A stretch of DNA of 64,000 bases from Turritopsis dohrnii (GCA_027922465.2 BQMF02000026.1:1426001-1490000); one strand, 5' to 3'; positions 1 through 11,147 are shown, counted from the first letter of the stretch. Notes: generated by a model not told the origin, from the sequence alone. Made by a program: numbers and translations.

Positions 1-171
1 TTGAAGAATGGTTGGCTTATTCTTCGCACACAGCTTACACCACACGAAATTCACCAAGCGACATCCTTTCTCTTCAACTATTTTGTGGCCGATAATTTCG
101 TCAACGTTCCACTTCATGAAAGTTGAGAATTGGACTTTATTTCCTTTAATAACTTGTTCCGGAGAAGTCAT
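1..171 (-). CDS. Partial N-terminus of a zinc-finger/hAT-like protein
   Basis: An open minus-strand frame starts at an ATG at 171 and runs 57 codons off the left edge of the window without a stop. It encodes a short acidic and aromatic lead-in followed by a C-x2-C pair in the context VWCKLCAKNK. This arrangement resembles the start of hAT-derived zinc-finger proteins (ZNF862/KIAA1586-like), where a short domain precedes the zinc finger. Family assignment is inference from a short piece; the zinc-binding histidines, if any, lie outside the window. It is separated from the BEL element by about 470 bases with no gene. Confidence 0.4.
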   Translation of the reverse strand, partial: MTSPEQVIKGNKVQFSTFMKWNVDEIIGHKIVEEKGCRLVNFVWCKLCAKNKPTILQ

Positions 172-639
172 GATAATAAGAAAGTTTGTGATATAGCTAT
201 ACAATAACTACGACGATGTTTGGAATGACTGATTTCATTCATTGATTGCAACCTTACGCAACCCCGCACAGGTGTTTCGATTTTTTTCATTTGGGAATTG
301 ATATTAACATGATCAAAAACTATATTTAGAATGAATTGACAATATTTCCTGAATTGATCTGTGTACAGGTGTTGTTTGCAAAAATATTTTGAAGCAACGA
401 AAACCTTTGCTTTGAAAGCCTTTTGAAAGTTAGCTACTATGATTTTTGAACATATTTCCTATTTATTTAAATGAAGTAAGTATATTTTTTTTCTATATAT
501 ATTTTTCTATAATCCAATTGTTATAATTTCAATAATGTAAAATCTTGCGCAATATCTTTTCAAACTTGATCATCAAAAGATCTGGTAATAAAGTTGCTTT
601 TACGTTTTCGTTTCAAGGGCGTTTTGAAATTAACAAAGC
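172..639. other. AT-rich intergenic stretch
   Basis: I see no open frame with recognisable protein similarity and no RNA gene here. It ends with AAAGC at 635-639, the left target-site copy of the BEL element. Confidence 0.5.
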
Positions 640-885
640 TGTTTCACTTGGTTAAAGCACGAAACGTCTCGTAAACATCGACTATATGTTTCGATACTAA
701 AGAAGTATACAAACACAACATAAATCAACTTAAACGAACTCAAGAATAATACAGTGTCCAAAGTGTCCCTATTATAACTCACATCGTTAGGTGTAGCATC
801 CGTAACCAAGTGATAATTGTTCATCATTTTTTTTTTTTTTATCTAATATACTTATCTAAAGGTAAATTGTCATTTCAATGAAACA
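640..885 (-). repeat. 3' LTR of the BEL element
   Basis: 246-bp LTR, TG...CA on its own strand, nearly identical to 6588-6832. Because the element is on the minus strand, this left copy is the 3' LTR, just downstream of the ORF stop. Confidence 0.93.
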
Positions 886-911
886 CTCCGCCGCGGGGTA
901 AGTATGTCGGT

Positions 912-3900
912 CTAATTTTCCTTTGTATCATTCGGTACAATTACGATTAGTCTTTGAACAGGTCGTTCGACTGTCTTGTAACGATCACCTGAATAATCCC
1001 TATCGCCTGGTAAATTCTTGTACTGTATAGCTACTCGACGTACAAGTTTATCCTTTCCTGGAAAAACTTCCGATACCTTTGCCATACGCCAATTCCCCCG
1101 AATCTGGTTGGAATCCTGCACCAATACCACATCACCAACTTTGACATTCCTGTTTTGAGTGTGCCACTTTGGCTCAATTAATAAACTGGGGAAATAATCT
1201 CGAGTCCAGCGTCGCCAAAAAGTATTCACTATTTGCTGAACGAGTTCAAAACGATGTTTCAGATTGCCTGGCTCCTTAAATGGTCCGGCAGGAACTCTTG
1301 AGGTGGCTCTTCCAAGTAGTAAGTGATTTGGACTAAGGTAACTGCCATCTTCGGGACAAGTTGGATGGCGACCAATCGGACGTTCGTTAACTAAGTTTGC
1401 TGCCTCAAACATTACTGTTTGAAGTTCAGAATGTGACAATATTTGCTCTCCAATGGCACAAGTAATCGCTTTCTTCACAGATTTTATAAGAGACTCTGCA
1501 CATCCGTTCCTCCATGGTCCATCGGGTGTACTAAATTGCCACTCCAACCCACAATCTGCACCAAACTCCCTGAGCTTTTCTTTATCCCAGTTACTTTTAA
1601 CTTCTTTGCTTGCTCCTACTAACTCAGGTCCTTGATCGGAATAGACTTTGCTTGGATATCCGTAGATTGACACAAATCTTCTGAATGCCATCAAAAATCC
1701 TTGCGTACTGTAGTCAGTTGCAGTGTCAACATATACTGCCCGACTTTCAATGCAAGTGAAAATGACACCATACATCTTTCCTCGACTTCGTTTGTTGACT
1801 TCTCCTTTAACTGTGTATGGACCAAAGAGGTCAATACCAGTGTACATCCATGGCAATGTTGGTTTCAACCTCTCTGCGGGTAGTCCTGACATTTTCTGTT
1901 CGACGAATCTTTTGTCGAGTCTTTTACAGGTAACGCACTTGTTTTTGATAGATTTGGCTAGTCTTGAAACTCCTGTTATCCAAAAGTTGAGTCTAACTTT
2001 TGAAATGGTAGCTGAATTTCCAAGATGAGATATCTTGTGTATGTGATCAACGTAAAGCCAAGAGAAACGATGCGATCCTGGTAAGAGTGGTAATTCCTGA
2101 TTGTCATAACTTATTTCCATCCATTGCTCTGCTCGTCCACTTACAACGATTATACCATCTTTCCTTTGATACGGGTTGAGTCTTCTGAAATCTCCTTTGT
2201 CTATCTGTTCCTTGAGTGGCAACTGCACCTCTTTTATCCACAAGTTCTCAGCCATCTTTAATAGTGCTACAGTTGGCGTTTTTGCAGCATTCTTCAGCGA
2301 AGGACATTCCGATGTATCATATAAAGCAAGAACTCGAGCTGTAACACGGATGAGCTTGTTGTATGATGAAAAGCGCTCAATTTTAATTCTTTTAGTAAGA
2401 GTGTCGTCCTCGTCTAGTTTTACAAGGTTTATGGATTTGGCTTCTTCTGGTAATACATTTACATTGCATTGAGTTTTAACAGGCCATTCTGTTTCCGGAC
2501 ATTGCAAGAATTCTGGTCCTTTTTGCCAACAGCTGCTATTATCAAGCTCAAGAGGGTGTTTCACTCTGGTCGTCCAATCAGCAATGTTTTCTTTGCTTTC
2601 AATCCATTTCCAATCTTCAGGCGTTGTAGCAGATTGGATCTCTCCTATTCTCACAGCAGCAAACGTGTTGAATCCGTAAGATTCTTTCTGAATCATTGCT
2701 CTTACTATGGATGAATCAACAATAAAAACCTCCTTTTCAAACTGTAGTCTCATTTCCTCTCTGATGAAATTGCGCAATCTTGTAGACATAATAGCTGCAT
2801 TCAGTTCTAATCTTACAATGGAAATTGTTTTTAATGGTGCTACTTTGCCTTTAGCAGCAATTAACTTGCTCTCATACTTCCCATTTGGTAATTCCCATCT
2901 GGCATAGGCGCAGGTGCCGAATGCCTGCTCAGAAGCATCGCTGAACATGATCAAAGTTGGCTTTCCTTTAGCATTTTGAGGCATGATGCATCTGTCAAAA
3001 CCAATTTTTTCCATCTCAAATAATTCTCTAAAAAAGTTTATCCATTCTGTCTTTACTGAGGCAGGTATGTCATCATCCCATTGCATTGATTTCATTTCAC
3101 CAGACCACAGTTGCCTCATTAGCACCTTGGCTTTCAGTATGAAGGGAGTGGCTAAACCAAGAGGATCATAAATTCCATTTACTTGAGATAAGATCATACG
3201 CTTTGATATAATGTTAGGCAGATGGCTTGGTATTTGATCGCAACTGAGACTTGGACCTGTGTGGATTTTTCTTTTTCGTGGTGAGAAGTTCAATTTAACA
3301 GTGAACACAAATTGGTCTGTTTCTTGACACCAGTGCATACCAAGGACCTTCTGTACATCCGCTGAGGACTTGATCTCAGGAGTTCCATTTAGCATGTGAT
3401 ATCCTCTGACATCGTTTTTGTTTGCTATCTGTGAACTGGATTTGTTTCTATCTAAAATTGTCCAATGTTTGACAGCAAATCCCCCTAGCTTCAGAATTCT
3501 ATCTGCATCTTTCGATATCTGTACTGCTTCATCAATTGTTTTTACACTATCAATTATATCGTCCATGTAGGAGTTGTTGATGATCATGTCTGCTGCCTTT
3601 TCATGTTGATACCTTTTCATCTCAGCAGTTTTTCGTAGGGCAACGGTAGCAATATTTCCGGCAGGACGATCACCGAAAGAAACAGAAGTAATAACGAATG
3701 TGTCTGGATCTTTCTCTGGAGTCTCTCTCCACAAAAATCGATGGGTGTGTTGGTCTATCTCCTCAATTTTAACAGCATGATACATTTTCTTGATGTCTGC
3801 GGTTATTGCCACTTTATTCTCCCTGAATCTAATCAAGATCCCTAGTAAATTGTTCAGTAAATCTGGTCCTTTGGCCCAGTATTCATTTAAAACATGACCT

Positions 3901-6536
3901 TTGAAGTTGGCTGAAGAATTGAATACGATGCGGCAAGGTGTTGACATTGAATCAGGTTTTAAGACTTCGTGGTGGCTGAGGTAGAAAACTGGTCCCTTAT
4001 ACCCTTGTAACTCCATATTTGATAATTTTCTAGCAACTCCTCTCTCAATCATATCTTGTATTTGTGAGTTATAGGTTTCTAAATGGCTAGGATTCATTGA
4101 CAATCGTCGTTCGGTGAATTTCAGCATTGCTAGTGCTGCGATCTTGTTGTCAGGAAGATCATAGGGGTTCTTTATCCATGGGTATCGAGCTTCCCAATGA
4201 TCAATGACATGCGTCAATCCTTCTTCTATCATATGGAGTTCTCTTTCTTCCTTCAGAGTGTACTGCTTCCCACCGATTGGACACTTTCCACAGCGACAAC
4301 TTCCACATTTTGGAGTGCATTGAACACCCAAAGCTTCTAATTCAAAGAAGTCATTCAAGCTGATCTTGTCTACATGAAGAATCTGCACATGCTGAACTAT
4401 TTTCTTTGTGTTTTCTTCCAACAATCGGTGGCTTCCTCCTATGCATCTTCCAAATCTGTTTGATAGAAGCAGGAGATGCCCATAAGATTGTTCTCTGATT
4501 GGGTGGAATCCTGCATACTCAAATCCAATCAGTATGTCTATCTCCCCAACAGGACGTTCGAGTTCTTCATGCTCCAAACCTGTGAATAGGTGTTTGATGT
4601 TTATCAAATCCTTTCTGCTCACTTCAGTCGAAATTTTATCAATTCCATAAACTTGAAAATAAACCACTTTCCCGCTCTTATCTGTTAAAGGTAAATGATA
4701 AGAAGATGATCGTATTTCTTGCTTCTCGCCCCCAATTTTGATGACTCCTAATTTTACCGGTTTCCCAATCAAACCTAAAACTTTCGCTTTAGTAAATGTT
4801 ATGAGGCTTATAGTTGCTCCTCCATCCCAAAGAACATTCAAACTGGTTGAAGGATTGGTTCCTGATTTGATCTTCATTAACTGAAGGAGACAGCTGTTAG
4901 ATATCGTATCTCCAGTGTGAAATGTTATTCCTTCAACGTGCGCTTGATGTAGTGACTCGTGATGGTACTTTTCACAAGCTTCATCTGCAGAACACTTTTC
5001 TCTATGAAAACAATCAACAGATCTGTGGCCTACTCTTAAGCATGTCCAGCAGGCTCTTTTTGATTTGATGAGTTCAATCCTTTCCCTGGGTGATTTTTCC
5101 AAGTAAACTCTGCAATTAGGTGTTGTGTGGTTGGCTGAAGCATGCACTAAACATTTTGAACTTTTTGTTGTTTCTGAAGCAGTTTCCTCTTCTTTCTTTG
5201 CATTCATGTGATGCACAGGAGCAGTAATATCTAATGATCCAATTCGAATTTCGGCAGACTCGTATTCAATAATGCGTTTTTGTTCAAGCAGGAATTTTAA
5301 AAATGTTGGGAATCTACTGGCTTCATCAACTTTGTTGTCTTCATTGTTGACTTTCCTCGACCAATCTCTCCTGATGTTCTTAGGGAGCTTTTCTTCCAAA
5401 ATGCTTAATACAGTAGTGTTAGACATTTCATGCTCTACATGCATCCTTTGCAAGTCGCGATAACCTCTTTCAATAGTGTCAACAAATTCTATGAAGATCT
5501 TTTCTTCACCTTCCTTGATCCTTTTAAATTTTCTGATGTCGTACATGATTGTCTCAGTTAATTTTTCTGTCCTACCATACTTATCATCTAGTCTTTTCCA
5601 CATTTCATCAATGTCATCATCTACATTCCTGACTACTTCATACGGTCCTTCTGAAAGACAAGACTTCAGTGCATATGCTGTTGCTTCGGAGTTTCTCGTC
5701 TGAGGTGCAACTTGTTTATTAAAGTCAGATTTAAATCTTGGATAGTCTCGAATATTACCCTTGAATGTGGGCATTTTCATGTTCTCTAATTTTATTCCAG
5801 ATTCGTTATGAGATCTCAAAGATGGCGATATGACTGGTTGTTTGTCGTACTGTTGAAAGAATAAGCCGGCACGTTGACTTAGAGAGAGACATCGCTTTCT
5901 TAGAATTTCCAACCACTCGATTTCTTGTTGGACTCTTTCAGCGCTAATTAACATCAAGTAATCATTCTGACTGGCTTTGCATTGATCAAATTGCTCCTTA
6001 AGTTCCTCGTAGGCTTCCTTTACGATTTCAACACAAGGATTTTCCTTTTCTGATTCGATATCGATCAAGCTTATTAGATTCTCTGAATGACTTTGAAATG
6101 CTGCTGCTCTCACTTCTCGAAGACGATCAGCCTTAAGAATATTCGCCGTATTCTTCTCCATTTCTCTTGCTTGATTCTGTTCATCTGCCTGTCTCTTCAG
6201 ATCTTGATCTCTCTTATTTGAGCTTTCCTGTTTATCTTTTTGATATTGGATTTTCAATCTCTCTAGAGTCATGAAATTTTGTTGGTGTTCTTCTAACCAA
6301 GATTCTTCAGCTTTCATGAGCTCCTCATTTGTCTGATCAACCTGATCAATGTAATCATCATGCTTCTCCTGCACAGTATGCCATAATTCTTTACATTCTT
6401 CGAAACGCCAGCTGATCAGCTCCATTTCGTCACCAGCTGTGATTGCAGATTTAACCTCCTTTGACTTTCGTGTAAATGCTCTTGCACTTCGAGCGCGACC
6501 TTGTATTGCAGTCTCCATTTGTTGAGAATGTTGCAA
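912..6536 (-). CDS. BEL/Pao Gag-Pol polyprotein (intact)
   Basis: A single 1874-codon frame encodes the whole replication machinery of the element. In order: an N-terminal coiled-coil-rich Gag region of about 230 residues; the DUF1759-type Gag segment at about 250-420; a zinc knuckle C-x2-C-x4-H-x4-C near 494 (CWTCLRVGHRSVDC); an aspartic-protease-like region near 570 with DGGA; reverse transcriptase with the catalytic YMDD near 989; the Pao-specific region; RNase H with FSDAS near 1195; an integrase with an H2C2-type zinc finger and a D-D-E core (GIDLFG near 1569, SDQGPELVG near 1629, WRNGCAESL near 1679); and a DUF5641-like C-terminus. The length fits BEL/Pao, which usually encode one polyprotein. 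The start is the first in-frame ATG after the LTR. There is no stop or frameshift, so it may be functional. No env-like ORF is seen. Confidence 0.95.
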   Translation of the reverse strand: MQHSQQMETAIQGRARSARAFTRKSKEVKSAITAGDEMELISWRFEECKELWHTVQEKHDDYIDQVDQTNEELMKAEESWLEEHQQNFMTLERLKIQYQKDKQESSNKRDQDLKRQADEQNQAREMEKNTANILKADRLREVRAAAFQSHSENLISLIDIESEKENPCVEIVKEAYEELKEQFDQCKASQNDYLMLISAERVQQEIEWLEILRKRCLSLSQRAGLFFQQYDKQPVISPSLRSHNESGIKLENMKMPTFKGNIRDYPRFKSDFNKQVAPQTRNSEATAYALKSCLSEGPYEVVRNVDDDIDEMWKRLDDKYGRTEKLTETIMYDIRKFKRIKEGEEKIFIEFVDTIERGYRDLQRMHVEHEMSNTTVLSILEEKLPKNIRRDWSRKVNNEDNKVDEASRFPTFLKFLLEQKRIIEYESAEIRIGSLDITAPVHHMNAKKEEETASETTKSSKCLVHASANHTTPNCRVYLEKSPRERIELIKSKRACWTCLRVGHRSVDCFHREKCSADEACEKYHHESLHQAHVEGITFHTGDTISNSCLLQLMKIKSGTNPSTSLNVLWDGGATISLITFTKAKVLGLIGKPVKLGVIKIGGEKQEIRSSSYHLPLTDKSGKVVYFQVYGIDKISTEVSRKDLINIKHLFTGLEHEELERPVGEIDILIGFEYAGFHPIREQSYGHLLLLSNRFGRCIGGSHRLLEENTKKIVQHVQILHVDKISLNDFFELEALGVQCTPKCGSCRCGKCPIGGKQYTLKEERELHMIEEGLTHVIDHWEARYPWIKNPYDLPDNKIAALAMLKFTERRLSMNPSHLETYNSQIQDMIERGVARKLSNMELQGYKGPVFYLSHHEVLKPDSMSTPCRIVFNSSANFKGHVLNEYWAKGPDLLNNLLGILIRFRENKVAITADIKKMYHAVKIEEIDQHTHRFLWRETPEKDPDTFVITSVSFGDRPAGNIATVALRKTAEMKRYQHEKAADMIINNSYMDDIIDSVKTIDEAVQISKDADRILKLGGFAVKHWTILDRNKSSSQIANKNDVRGYHMLNGTPEIKSSADVQKVLGMHWCQETDQFVFTVKLNFSPRKRKIHTGPSLSCDQIPSHLPNIISKRMILSQVNGIYDPLGLATPFILKAKVLMRQLWSGEMKSMQWDDDIPASVKTEWINFFRELFEMEKIGFDRCIMPQNAKGKPTLIMFSDASEQAFGTCAYARWELPNGKYESKLIAAKGKVAPLKTISIVRLELNAAIMSTRLRNFIREEMRLQFEKEVFIVDSSIVRAMIQKESYGFNTFAAVRIGEIQSATTPEDWKWIESKENIADWTTRVKHPLELDNSSCWQKGPEFLQCPETEWPVKTQCNVNVLPEEAKSINLVKLDEDDTLTKRIKIERFSSYNKLIRVTARVLALYDTSECPSLKNAAKTPTVALLKMAENLWIKEVQLPLKEQIDKGDFRRLNPYQRKDGIIVVSGRAEQWMEISYDNQELPLLPGSHRFSWLYVDHIHKISHLGNSATISKVRLNFWITGVSRLAKSIKNKCVTCKRLDKRFVEQKMSGLPAERLKPTLPWMYTGIDLFGPYTVKGEVNKRSRGKMYGVIFTCIESRAVYVDTATDYSTQGFLMAFRRFVSIYGYPSKVYSDQGPELVGASKEVKSNWDKEKLREFGADCGLEWQFSTPDGPWRNGCAESLIKSVKKAITCAIGEQILSHSELQTVMFEAANLVNERPIGRHPTCPEDGSYLSPNHLLLGRATSRVPAGPFKEPGNLKHRFELVQQIVNTFWRRWTRDYFPSLLIEPKWHTQNRNVKVGDVVLVQDSNQIRGNWRMAKVSEVFPGKDKLVRRVAIQYKNLPGDRDYSGDRYKTVERPVQRLIVIVPNDTKEN

Positions 6537-6587
6537 TGTCCAATTTAATTACGAGTTTCTTTTTTGATCATCACACGATTATCGAAA

Positions 6588-6832
6588 TGTTTCACTTGGT
6601 TAAAGCACGAAACGTCTCGTAAACATCGACTATATGTTTCGATACTAAAGAAGTATACAAACACAACATAAATCAACTTAAACGAACTCAAGAATAATAC
6701 AGTGTCCAAAGTGTCCCTATTATAACTCACATCGTTAGGTGTAGCGTCCGTAACCAAGTGATAATTGTTCATCATTTTTTTTTTTTTATCTAATATACTT
6801 ATCTAAAGGTAAATTGTCATTTCAATGAAACA
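6588..6832 (-). repeat. 5' LTR of the BEL element
   Basis: 245-bp LTR, the promoter-side copy for the minus-strand element. It differs from the left copy by one base and one T in the homopolymer. The ORF start at 6536 lies about 50 bases downstream. Confidence 0.93.
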
Positions 6833-6837
6833 AAAGC

Positions 6838-9031
6838 TATTCATGACGTTTTTTATGCATGTTTTCTGAACAAGAATACTTGTAAGAGAAAGCCACTCTA
6901 AAATATATAATCATTCCTTTTGATAGATATTAACTATAAATCGCTCAGATAAATCGTTGTTTATCAAAGCTGCGCGAGTGAATCATCGCTCGGGTGATGG
7001 AAGAAATATTGAACTTGGGCGCGTGTTTGCGTGCGCGCGAGCGATCGCGCGCCTGTTATGACTAGGCCTGGCGTGATAATGATGATAAAATACTACCAAT
7101 TTCGTCGTTAGTAATTCGCGATAAGTTAAAAATCTGTTTATATGAAGACGCTTGTATATCAAAACTTATATTATGAAAAGTTATGTCAGTGATACGTTGT
7201 TTGTATTGATAGGAAGCTCATTAATTATTCATAAGGTTGTGTCTGTCGTTGGAAAAGAAAAAATTTTTCCAGATGTTTTATTGTAAAACATATCGTTGAA
7301 GATAAAAATACAACATGATGAAGTAAACACCTGAACAACTTTTATTTATTTGTTCACTGACCACATTAAAACGTTTGCAAGTTTAGTTTGCTTTGATTTG
7401 CACAACGCAAAAAAGTTTCTTCAATAACTTTTGAAAAAATAAATGAACATTTTCAGACGTCACGATAGTATTCCCAAAGGCTGTCGGCTTAGTCAACATT
7501 TTCTCTACACAGACATTTCCTGCGTTTTATGTTTTTACATAAAGAACTGCTGGCGTACTTTCGAAAGCCCAATTTACAAAGAAACTTTTTCTTGCGAAGA
7601 AATTATGTGGATTGAGTTTTAAAATATCAAGCAAACTGGCAAAAACATGCTCAAAGTCAGTAAAAATTAACATTAGAACGTTTGAATGAACGTTATTTTG
7701 CTGACTTTGAACAGGTTTTTGCCTGCTGGGAAAAAACGTAACAGATGTTCAGGCGCGCGAGAAGAAGCGCTCCATAGTCTTTCTAGGAGCGTATGGAGGT
7801 GCGCGAGCGCGATAGCACGCCTTATTCTTCCAAGACTGATAAGGAAAAGAAAAACAGAATATAGCGGTGAAGAACAGAATTTCTTTCAGACATATGATTT
7901 TCTTTACATTCAGCCTCTATACTTCACATATGTACCAAAAATGTCCAGGCTAGACTCTTGAATACGACATAGAGGGATGACCAATGTGAGCGGTGAAATT
8001 TTGATGTTTTTCGTTGTTAATTTTGGAAGAAATTGATCGTTTCGCTTGAAGACAACAGCGTTCGAATTAGAAAGGGAAAGTACATTCGCAAAAATTTGGT
8101 GGCAAAATGCGACGAAAACGCTACGCGCTAAGCATGCAAAAGGCAAGTGGGGGTCTGGGGCAGTGAACCAAAATTAATGTGACAAAATATAAGCAGATTT
8201 AAGGATGCGCCTCATAATGAGAAGACGGTCGTTATTTGGCGCCATTCAAATTCAATATAGCTCTCAATTTCAAAAGAAAGATCATGAAAAGGAAAAGTTT
8301 GAACATATTCAAATATTCAATTTTAATGATCATTGAAAATGATAAACATAAAATGAAATTTTTTATCGAATATATTTTCATTTTTTCAATAATCATTATA
8401 AAACGTGAAAAAGAAGGTGAATTTCAGCCTTTAGTTGTGTTTTAAAACTTCCTATTTTATAAAGTATGCAAAAGAAGAGTTGTAAAGCATTATTGACCAT
8501 TCACAATTGTCAGAAAAAATGTAAAAGAGCGCTCGCAAAACGTCAAAGTGCAATCGCAAATTGCGAACGGGTAATTCGAACTCTGGACAATTCTGATAAT
8601 ATTTTACAATAGGAATCTAAATGAAAATCTTGAAAATATGAAAAACGCACTTTAATTTCAGAGTTTTAACAGTTTATTTTTACTCATTGAAGTCACCTCT
8701 CCTCTATATATCTTCTCGTAAAAAACAGGTGCGTATTTTCTGACGGCTAATTTTCTTGAAAAATACACATTGTTCTGAACCTTGCGGAATCTTTGCGGCA
8801 TATCAAATAATACCTATCAAACGATGCCAAAAACACCCCCAATCGATTTCCTGAAGGGTAAATCTATTACTTTTGTGAAAGAAGTTTAGAAACTAAGTGC
8901 TACTCCAAATTTTCTCTTTCACTCTTTCAAGTGAATGGACTTTCTTTTCATTTTCACTCACGAGAAAGACGGTCGAAAGTCTCTTTTTTAAATCATTTTT
9001 ACTTCTGAAGATTCGTTTAAAAGTTTATTTA
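6838..9031. other. Non-coding region with GC-rich palindromes
   Basis: No recognisable gene. Two GC-rich blocks of CGCG-containing sequence (about 7010-7050 and 7750-7820) flank an AT-rich centre that holds a long hairpin. I could not define element boundaries or target duplications. Confidence 0.4.
7638..7723. repeat. Long imperfect hairpin (28-bp arms)
   Basis: Bases 7638-7665 and 7696-7723 are inverted copies matching at 25 of 28 positions by eye, separated by 30 bases. This looks like the core of a palindromic MITE. The ends of that element are not clear. Confidence 0.6.
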
Positions 9032-9315
9032 TTAAAGTACGTTTCAAATGAACTTGCACAGTTTTTATAAATGCTTGGCAAATTTGAAGGTTATGAGATA
9101 TTTCAAAAATTCTTTTTGCGCTGTGTCAAGCTTAAAAAGCACTTTTTCATGATATAAAAAATTTGGACGAATAATGAAAATGGAAAAAGAAAAACGAAGA
9201 TGAAAAAAACGAGCTTTTTATGGAAAAGAGCAAAACAGCTCAATTTTTTGTGAGACAAACTTCAATCTTTGATCGTTCAAAAGGCGAAATAATTTTTCAA
9301 AAAAGTAAAATAGAT
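9032..9315 (+). repeat. Left inverted terminal repeat of the DIRS element
   Basis: 284 bp. Its outer ~107 bp is the reverse complement of 20098-20204 and its inner ~177 bp is the reverse complement of 14928-15104, each with about one mismatch by eye. The low divergence means the inverted repeats are recent or were kept similar by the replication mechanism. Confidence 0.88.
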
Positions 9316-9326
9316 TGCTAGACATA

Positions 9327-9792
9327 CACGTTTTTTTTTTTATAAGAAAGTCACTGTTTGGCCCGAGCCTCGATTTTCTTAAGGTTTTTGACCAAAGGAG
9401 GCTGAGATTTTCTTAATATTTTCTTAACTTTTCCGCTCTGAATTTCTTTTGTTAAGACTTTGCTTTAATCATAAGCAGTAGCAACATCAATTTTGGAGAA
9501 AAAAATCACTTTTTCCTCCAAATAGCAATACGATTTCCTGCGGAATTCTTTTCAGTTTTGCTGTTTTATGAAACTTATGTTACTTGAGATTATATCCGTT
9601 AGAATGACGTCAAAATACCAAAGTTAACCGTTTTTTCACTACCGAAACTCAATACGACCTAAAAAGCTGATGTTTCAAAAAACTTGATTTCTGGAAAACT
9701 GAGGCTCGGCATTTTCTTAAGATTTTCTTAAGGTTTTGAAGTATTGGAGCCTCATTTTCTTATAAAAATTTTTCTTATAAAAAAAAAACGTG
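9327..9792. mobile_element. TA-flanked MITE, 466 bp
   Basis: The ends are inverted: CACGTTTT... and ...AAAACGTG, each leading into a poly-T/poly-A run and TATAAGAAA/TTTCTTATA. TA flanks both sides (9325-9326, 9793-9794), as expected for Tc1/mariner-type insertion. A second inverted pair inside (GAGCCTC/GAGGCTC with CTTAAG runs) makes the whole element foldable. No coding capacity. It lies just inside the DIRS left repeat. Confidence 0.7.
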
Positions 9793-9794
9793 TA

Positions 9795-10256
9795 TTCCTT
9801 TAAAGTCTCTTAGGTCGCATATTTTAACATATTCACTCTGTCATGATTTCATTAATTTTCCGGGGGTAAGCAATGATCTTTCCACTAAACGGCTCTATTC
9901 AGCAGAATAATTACACAAGTAAACTTCTCCTCGTGCATAAGTCATAAATGTTTATATCAATCCCAAAGGGATACTTTTACAGTACACCTATCGAGACAAT
10001 GAATGCAATAACATAAAGTTAAATGCTCACATAGCCATTATATCTAAGGTATTTCCAATTATATTAAATGTTAATTTTATGTCATAAAATCTCAGTCGAT
10101 CTAATATTGGATGATCGAGTCCAACTCGTATCATAATGGAACCCAGACTCCTAATTTACCTTGTTCGTTTTCTATCTTCCTGAAGAGTTGACGCATCAAG
10201 TTACAGTGAGATAAAATTAGTGTAATCCAAGATAATCACCAACATCTGAATTAATT
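9795..10256. other. DIRS 5' leader, no gene
   Basis: AT-rich sequence between the nested MITE and the first DIRS ORF. Presumably untranslated leader of the retrotransposon; nothing else recognised. Confidence 0.4.
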
Positions 10257-11147
10257 ATGAATACCCCGTCAAGCAGTGACGTGGCTGATGATGTAGCTGA
10301 TAATGCTACTGTTGTTGAAACTGGTGCTCCCTCCTTGAAAAGGAAAAGGGGAGACCACGCAAGTGGAGGCTCAGATTTTAAAAGAGCCAGATTCGAAGCA
10401 CTTGCGGATGAAGACCAGAACAATTATGATCTTCTGGATGAACTTTTGAACTATGCTCATAAATATCTCGAGAAATTCGTTCCTGAGAAAGAGATAAAAG
10501 ACAGTGTTCTGTTTAACAATCCGATTCCATCCAACCTGATGAAACCTAAAAAGCTGGATGATTTCTATAAAGAACTGCTTGAAGAGAAGAAGAATAAACA
10601 AGAAATTGCTTTCGATGAAGCTTTGACAAAAATCCAGCAAAAGACTCTAAATATCTTCGGACCGCTATCAAAGTTCTGGTTGATGATAGAGAACTCTATG
10701 GCAGAACAGCCAGCTCACGAGGTCACACAAACTGATCAGGACAAGGATAAGTCCAGAGAAGGTGAACAGGATGAGGAGTCCATGGATGTTCCCTCTAACA
10801 TTGTCAAGCCTCAGGTAGAATTAAACCTGGATGAGGTAGCCTATTATATTGACCAAATTGTCATGTTGACAGGTCAGACGTTCAATTCCCTGACATACCA
10901 TCGCCACTTAAATGTGTTGTCAAGCGTCATGGCTGAAAAGAAGAAGGCGAAGAGTCTCCTCAGAGAGAATGAGAAACTATTGGAGGATTCCAAGTCATAT
11001 TTATTTGGACATGAGTTCAGAAAACATGTCATTGACTCTGCAAAAGCGAAGCGAGAATCGCAAAAGGCTTACAGTAGTTCGAAGTACGAAAAGAATAGCA
11101 AACGACCCTTTCAGAAGGGCCCCCCATTGGCATCATCATCATTCTGA
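10257..11147 (+). CDS. DIRS ORF1, Gag-like protein
   Basis: An open frame of 296 codons begins at an ATG and encodes a charged protein. It has a basic nuclear-localisation-like patch near residue 27 (LKRKRGD), a helical middle, an acidic stretch near 155-180 and a basic, serine-rich C-terminus. Position directly upstream of the reverse transcriptase and this charge pattern match the Gag-like ORF1 of DIRS elements. There is no zinc knuckle, which is usual for the group. The frame is intact although the downstream pol frames are broken. The function as nucleocapsid is inferred from position. Confidence 0.75.
   Translation: MNTPSSSDVADDVADNATVVETGAPSLKRKRGDHASGGSDFKRARFEALADEDQNNYDLLDELLNYAHKYLEKFVPEKEIKDSVLFNNPIPSNLMKPKKLDDFYKELLEEKKNKQEIAFDEALTKIQQKTLNIFGPLSKFWLMIENSMAEQPAHEVTQTDQDKDKSREGEQDEESMDVPSNIVKPQVELNLDEVAYYIDQIVMLTGQTFNSLTYHRHLNVLSSVMAEKKKAKSLLRENEKLLEDSKSYLFGHEFRKHVIDSAKAKRESQKAYSSSKYEKNSKRPFQKGPPLASSSF

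Larger units (their letters stand above)
640..6832 (-). mobile_element. Complete BEL/Pao LTR retrotransposon
   Basis: A 6193-bp element in minus orientation has two LTRs of about 245 bp (640-885 and 6588-6832). Each starts TG and ends CA, with short inverted ends TGTTTCA/TGAAACA. It is flanked by a perfect 5-bp target duplication AAAGC (635-639 and 6833-6837), the usual length for BEL/Pao. Reading by eye, the LTRs differ by one substitution and one base in a poly-T run, so the insertion is recent. It carries one uninterrupted gag-pol ORF. No obvious TGG-type primer-binding site follows the 5' LTR. I classify it from LTR structure, target duplication and the domains of the ORF. Confidence 0.95.

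Noticed and set aside
1453..5703. Plus-strand ORFs of 60-101 codons across 1453-5703
   Set aside because: They are opposite-strand shadows of the BEL polyprotein and show no domain of their own.
7000..7060. CpG-island promoter
   Set aside because: The CGCG-rich tract is short and palindromic, has no gene on either side, and a similar tract lies at 7750-7820; more likely repeat sequence.
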